Part shown: positions 59,577 through 64,000 of the stretch, piece by piece
Position numbering within the stretch: position 1 is the stretch's first letter
Layout: every line of letters starts with the position of its first letter
From: Clarireedia homoeocarpa
Taxonomy: Eukaryota; Ascomycota; Leotiomycetes; Helotiales; Rutstroemiaceae
Assembly (NCBI GenBank): GCA_001465935.1
Contig: LNKV01000025.1
Location: 391,609-455,608, forward strand
Reading direction: 5' to 3'
Length of the DNA: 64,000 nt
Translations under genes and position numbers: made by a program
Notes under the pieces: generated by a model
Databases searched by the model: none
Told to the model about the DNA's origin: nothing
What the model saw: the letters and a program-made list of their open reading frames with translations, nothing else

Positions 59577-59687
59577 ACGCCATTCTGTGGGTACTACAGG
59601 TGATCAGGAATGTACGCCATTCTGTGGGTACTACAGATGATCTGGAATGTACGCCATTGTGTGGGTATTACAAGTGATCAGGAATGT
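59577..59687. repeat. 37-bp minisatellite, three copies
   Basis: Units 59577..59613, 59614..59650 and 59651..59687 share ACGCCATTNTGTGGGTA and end GGAATGT. The third copy is most diverged. Marks the left border of the decayed island. Confidence 0.9.
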
Positions 59688-59900
59688 ACAGAAGCTGTTC
59701 ACTTCTCCACTTCTACCCCAGTCTTATTTAAACCGTCAGGATAGACAAATGCTGTAGAATTGCGCGCTGCTTTCCAGCCTATTGAAATAAAACTGCTATC
59801 GTCAATAATCTAACAGACCAGGCCAGACTGAGCTGGTTTATTCTCTCCGGAAAACTTTTTTGCTTGGTCCCCCAGCGCTAACTTGACTCCGAGAACTCTA
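59688..59900. other. Short spacer inside the decayed island
   Basis: Contains no recognisable gene. Confidence 0.3.
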
Positions 59901-60893
59901 CTATTGCTCTATCCTATACCTGTTGAAGCCACTATCGATCCAGCTTCCTAGCTGGTCGTATTGTAGCTGGTTAAAAAGATATTGTCTATTTGAGGATTCT
60001 TCAACAACAAAGTCAGTGGAGCCTAGAAGCGGCGTTTTTAATAGACTGCTAATATTATATACACTTAGAGATACATTATCAGAAAGAAGAGGAAGTGTAG
60101 CGATCTTATCAAGACGCGCTTGATGGACTTCTCGAAGGTTATCTAATCGAGTTATATACTTTGAATCCCTAAGTATCTTTTGAATAGACAAATACTTTTC
60201 TCCCTTCTCCGCTTTCTCCTTTCTTCTCTTTCTATCTCCTCCTCCCTCTCACTCTCCGCTTTCTCCTTTCTTCTCCCTCTATCTCCTCCTCTCTCTCACT
60301 CTCCTCTACTGCCCGCTCACTCTCCACCTCTACTGCACTAGCAGCTAACTCCTTCTCCCGACGATATCTCAAGATCATCTCCCTTTCCTCCGCTGTCACC
60401 AATATATAATCCTCCAGTACCACCGCCTCCTCTGTATACAGAGCCGCCAGCTCCCTATAATGCTCTGCGAAACGATGTGCCCTTATAAAGGGAATATGAT
60501 CTCTTACTGGATCTTCCCGGAGACCAGGTAAACTGCCAGGAGCGACCTGGTCAAATATACAACCAACAGGAGCGACCTGTGGAAGCGGCGGGGGTTGAAA
60601 AGAAGGACGACCTATTAATCCAATTATTATATCATCTATAGTATATTCAAATAATATCTTACTGCGTTGTCGGCGGGGGCGGAGGGCAGAGGATACACTA
60701 GGAGACGTACTACGTCGACCTATATAAAGGTTAGTTAAGGCTCAATTGTGCAGGTAAGATTACATACAGAACGAACAGCGGGTACCTTCACTACTATAGT
60801 AGCAGTTTGCACAGCTTCCTCCAAACTGATCAGCAGCCGTTACGCACAATCGCCACGGGTAAGCCACGGGAAAAGAGATTCGGATGAAGACAT
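59901..60893 (-). pseudogene. Broken charged-protein gene of unknown family
   Basis: Read leftward, an ATG at 60893 opens MSSSESLFPWLTRGDCA and hits TAA at 60842..60840; the frame then stays open (RLLISLEEAVQTATIVV). After a likely intron (acceptor TATAG near 60720) a coding-like block runs to about 60232: RRQRSKILFEYTIDDIIIGL, GRPSFQPPPLPQVAPVG, LREDPVRDHIPFIRAHRF, EDYILVTAEEREMILRYRR, then an acidic Glu/Arg helix-like segment. There an imperfect 47-bp tandem duplication shifts the frame. In the next frame the sequence continues YLSIQKILRDSKYITRLDN to 59901. TAA for an expected CAA is a C-to-T change of the RIP type. I do not recognise the family; a transposon-borne or lineage-specific gene is possible. 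Confidence 0.5.
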
Positions 60894-61033
60894 TCTAATC
60901 TTTATTAGCATATATAGATTACATAGAATATATCTAATCCAATTAGAACTTACTTTGATACTGTAGTTGTCGAAAAAAGAGGGGGAAAGGATGAACTAAG
61001 ATTCATATATTGACTTATTTTTGGGCTATTCTC

Positions 61034-61093
61034 ACGTGGCAACCATTTATGTAGCAACCATTCACGTAGCAACCATTCACGTAGCAACCATTC
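61034..61093. repeat. 15-bp tandem repeat, four copies
   Basis: Copies of (A)(C/T)GT(A/G)GCAACCATT(C/T), exact in the last two; a diverged fifth follows at 61094. Confidence 0.85.
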
Positions 61094-61222
61094 ATATAGC
61101 AACTATATATACAGATTCAAAACAAGTACAATTACTATGATTTCATTCTAAATAATACTTTTTATTAACGATTTGATCTTATATTACATAGTTTTTGTAA
61201 GGAGTGACAGCGAGTTACTCCC

Positions 61223-61260
61223 CTAAGCGAGTTGGGAGCGCGAGCGACCAACTCGCTTAG
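61223..61260. repeat. Perfect hairpin with 13-bp arms
   Basis: CTAAGCGAGTTGG (61223..61235) and its exact complement CCAACTCGCTTAG (61248..61260) flank a GC-rich 12-nt loop. It is much more GC-rich than its AT-rich surroundings. A protein-gene terminator is unlikely in a fungus. A transposon-end structure is possible but unproven. Confidence 0.8.
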
Positions 61261-61312
61261 TCAAGCTTGTTTGAATAGAAGTATCTTAGCGGATATATTA
61301 AATTATCTGGGT

Positions 61313-61788
61313 TAAGGATTCATAGCTATCAGCTCTCCAGCAGCCATTTACAGGGAAAAGGGGATAGGTATTTATTGGTTAAGAGGGTCAATGTCAATAT
61401 AATAGATACAGGTGTATTTAGAAGGTGGATTGCGAGAAGGAATCTATAGTATATCGCAATCAAGTAGTAAGATTACATCTGTATCGCGTACACAGTCATC
61501 AAAAGCAAAGGAATAGCCCACAAATGCTTGATACGAGAAGGGGAAACATATATCACTCCTTAATACATCATAGATACGCAGACCTAGAATTAGTTCTGCA
61601 AATGCAACCAGTTGTTCTGGGCAGTAAAGATCTCGACCAGAACATCCAGTAATAAGGAGAGGCTGTTCTGCTTGGACAAGCGCTTGAGCAATTTTGTGTA
61701 CAGCATCGTTTGGTAAGGCACTAGGGCCAAGCTCTTTCTTCGGTAGCAGCTTGTACGAGCTTAAAAGGGCGCGCGTATAAGGTTCCAT
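61313..61788 (-). pseudogene. Acetolactate-synthase-like thiamine-diphosphate enzyme, fragment with RIP-like stops
   Basis: The leftward frame from 61788 reads ALPNDAVHKIAQALVQAEQP, LLITGCSGRD, FAELILGLRIYDVLRSDICF and DTDVILLLDCDI. This is the central (NAD-like) domain of ThDP enzymes of the acetolactate synthase/IlvB group. It then meets TAG at 61444, where the family has the Trp of DCDxPW. Reading on in the same frame, IPSRNPPSK and YIDIDPLNQ are still recognisable but cut by TAA twice. All are transitions expected from RIP (TGG to TAG, CAA/CAG to TAA). Neither the N-terminal nor the cofactor-binding C-terminal domain is visible nearby, so this is a fragment of a dead gene copy. Confidence 0.75.
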
Positions 61789-62408
61789 CTCGTAGCAGCT
61801 GTGAATCTAGCCTTAATCGGCCGACAAAACGCTTCAAACTCTGTCGAACGCCTTTCTTTTCAGACATGATGGCCTAAACAATAGTAAAACACTTCTCAAA
61901 ATACTGTATAACCGATATCCAAAGCAGTTCAAATTCTCTCTACAGTTTGAACAATGTTACATATAACTATTGAATATTTAAATCTTCAAATCGATTTTGA
62001 ACATTATATAACAAGAACCGAATTAGTTGCAACTTTTGAGAATTAGGTCATCCGACGCTGCTTCTAGTCTCTCTAGTAGACATACAAGAGTCCCTAGCTC
62101 TTCTAACATTTCTCTACTTACCGGATGCTAGGAAGGTTCTCGTCTGGATTTGAGAACATTATTGACGTCTTCTGCTTTCCGTTTACTGAGAAACATGTAG
62201 TCAAATGCGTGACATCCCGGCTGTGAGCTAAACTTCGGATAGACCATCTTGATACGCCAGTCGCAACACCTTGAATTCCATCCTGGCGTATATAAGTTTG
62301 CGATTCGTCCTATCTATATGCAGCTACTCTGCTCGTATAAACTTGTCTATTCTATTCTATATGTCTATCAAAATCACAACAAAGTTTACCTTATTCATTA
62401 ATCTCTCA
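61789..62408. other. AT-rich spacer, right part of the decayed island
   Basis: No intact frame. A short leftward stretch (about 62140..62215) could be a further gene relic but is not identifiable. Confidence 0.3.
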
Positions 62409-63565
62409 TTACAATAAATCTCTATACTTCCCCAAAGCCGCCGATCTACTACCCGTGAACTCCTGCTGCAAGCCTTCCAATGCAGCAAAATGCTCGGCAT
62501 ACTGCAGACCTCTTTTGTTCTCCTCTTCGACTCTCTTCCAATCCCACACAATGGTTTTCTCTGTCTTTTCCTCTTTCGACTCCTCCTCCTTCTCCTCCAG
62601 TAATTCCGGTGTCGACTGCCCAGAACTAGCCATGCTATGCCATCCGCCCGGCCTTTCAGGCAACAACCCAGATGCATTCAACACCACCTCAGGATGAACC
62701 GTCAACCTTCCCAACTTCATTACATATTTACTCAGCGAGCTCGCAAAAATGTACTTCTCATCAATATTCTCCGCCGGCTCCCCATCCTGCATCTCGAACG
62801 TCGCATTGCGTCCCCCGAACCAAGACCCATCACTGAGCACAAAACCCCTCGGCTTGACCTTTCCCTTCTTCACGAAATGCGTCAGAACATATATCCATTT
62901 CCTGTCCCAGCACAGTATCCGACTCCACATCTCATAGCCCTCATAGATCCCTATCTCTCGTTTGAAATTACACATTACACCTCCTAGCATGATTCCCCAT
63001 CTGCCTTTCACCGCATTGCCGTCCTTGTCTAGGACCAGGTTGCGCTTGGTGTTGCGCTGTAGCGAGTGAATTCCCGGTTGCAGGAGACAGCATATAATGT
63101 GTGAGCGAGTGACGTCGAGATCGGAGAAATAGGTTGAGTTCGACTTGTGCATGTTGTAATCGCATTCCCATAGCGCCGCGCGGGAAGTGGAGATTACGGG
63201 AAGGAAAATGCAGGAAGGACCGACATCTTGTGGGATGTGCGGAATTGAGAAGACAAGATGCTTGAGAATTGCGTTCCAGACTCGATACTGCGATTTTGTC
63301 AGAATCCTACATTCATGACGGGAGGTATAGGAGAGTCTCCTGGGAGAGATATAGTAGTAGGGAAAGAACATACATGCCAAACACCGGGTAAATTCTTCAA
63401 ATTTGCTATTAAGACAACCGCAGCAGCTATGCGAGAGTAACTCCCCGGTCCAGTAAATACATCGGTTAGGAGCTTCTGAATATTAACATGTGAAGCGCCG
63501 GCTGCTGCCACAAAGGCAGTAGTGAAAACTATAGATTTAAGAGGAAGGCGAGTTGCGGAAGCCAT
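62409..63565 (-). CDS. THEM6-like thioesterase-fold protein
   Basis: Two exons (63565..63374 and 63287..62409, minus strand) encode 356 residues. The N-terminus MASATRLPLKSIVFTTAFVA is a hydrophobic anchor or signal. LKNLPGVWHYRVWNAIL is formed across the 86-nt intron. CDYNMHKSNSTYFSDLDVTRSH is the characteristic signature of the fungal and animal THEM6/4HBT-like hot-dog family (NMHKSNSTYFxDxDxxR, with the active-site-region Asp). WSRILCWDRKWIYVLTHFV is the second conserved block. The C-terminal 100 residues are charged (LEEKEEESKEEKTEK) and specific to fungi. The biochemical role is unproven; acyl-thioester hydrolysis or lipid handling at a membrane is likely from the fold. Confidence 0.88.
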
Positions 63566-64000
63566 TCTAGAACGATGAATGACAATGTAGGTATCCAGAT
63601 TAAAGAGAGTGGGAGGGCTTATATGCTCTAGGGAAGAGTGACGGGAGATGCAAAAAAAGGAAATCGAAATGGGTGAGAAATTGGTGAGAAGATAGTTATT
63701 ATTCTTCGAAATATCCTTGATAGATAAAATTGTCAGGGGTGTAGAACTACCTCGTGAAGCCGAGGCTCGGAGAGATGAGACGCCGATGAAGAATTACACC
63801 GAGAAAATGCTTCGGAGCAGGCTCTGTAGGCGCTTGGCAGGGCTGGGCAACTTATACGGCTGCGGTATTCAATTGTTATCCGTCCTTTCACATCGCTGTC
63901 ATGTCATAGTAAGCATGTGTTTTGGATGTTTTAAACTGTTTTTGTATTATACATAAATAGCCTCTTTCTCAGCGTAAAAACGTCCTCCGTTCCATATCAT
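63566..64000. other. Promoter side of the THEM6-like gene and window end
   Basis: No further gene is recognised up to the window edge. Confidence 0.4.

Noticed and set aside
61200..61262. Helitron terminus
   Set aside because: The hairpin is followed by no CTRR end and no matching 5' TC boundary could be placed, so only a hairpin is reported.

Overview
The window is nuclear DNA from a filamentous ascomycete. Genes carry short introns (about 45-115 nt) with GT..AG borders and CTRAY-like branch sites, spacers are AT-rich, and one relic has the C-to-T stop codons expected of repeat-induced point mutation (RIP). The gene set (Mpe1, an ArfGAP/UBA protein, acid trehalase, fungal C2H2 proteins, a 14-helix MFS carrier) fits Pezizomycotina. 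A leotiomycete related to Sclerotinia/Botrytis is my best guess, but that is inference. I see no rRNA, tRNA or CRISPR. Layout: 1-4.5 kb holds the 5' end of a phytanoyl-CoA-dioxygenase-like gene (minus), a decayed TauD-like dioxygenase (minus), a four-exon class I terpene cyclase (plus) that lacks the prenyltransferase half of its closest relatives, and a 645-bp non-autonomous hAT element with perfect 18-bp inverted ends and an exact 8-bp target duplication. Together the first genes look like the edge of a terpenoid cluster. 4.8-20.8 kb is ordinary gene space: a cupin_5 protein, a UBA/ArfGAP protein, a secreted GH65 acid trehalase, a PLP-dependent decarboxylase, an SDR, a small secreted protein interrupted by an in-frame TGA, and a DUF2462-type small basic protein. 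22-36 kb holds a 1,011-residue disordered protein, a 2-kb belt of unrelated minisatellites, a six-exon agmatinase-like ureohydrolase with a signal peptide, and three small or mid-sized Lys/Arg-rich orphan ORFs in the same orientation. 36-44.5 kb is gene-poor. 44.5-58.7 kb holds Mpe1 (cleavage and polyadenylation factor), two neighbouring C2H2 proteins with the same architecture (probably an old tandem duplication), and a six-exon MFS transporter. 59.5-62 kb is a decayed island: a 37-bp tandem repeat, a broken charged ORF with a 47-bp duplication and a nonsense codon, a 15-bp tandem repeat, a perfect 13-bp-arm hairpin, and a RIP-like relic of a thiamine-diphosphate enzyme. The window ends with a THEM6-like thioesterase-fold gene. 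Exon borders were placed by eye from splice signals, reading-frame continuity and family motifs; none has transcript support.
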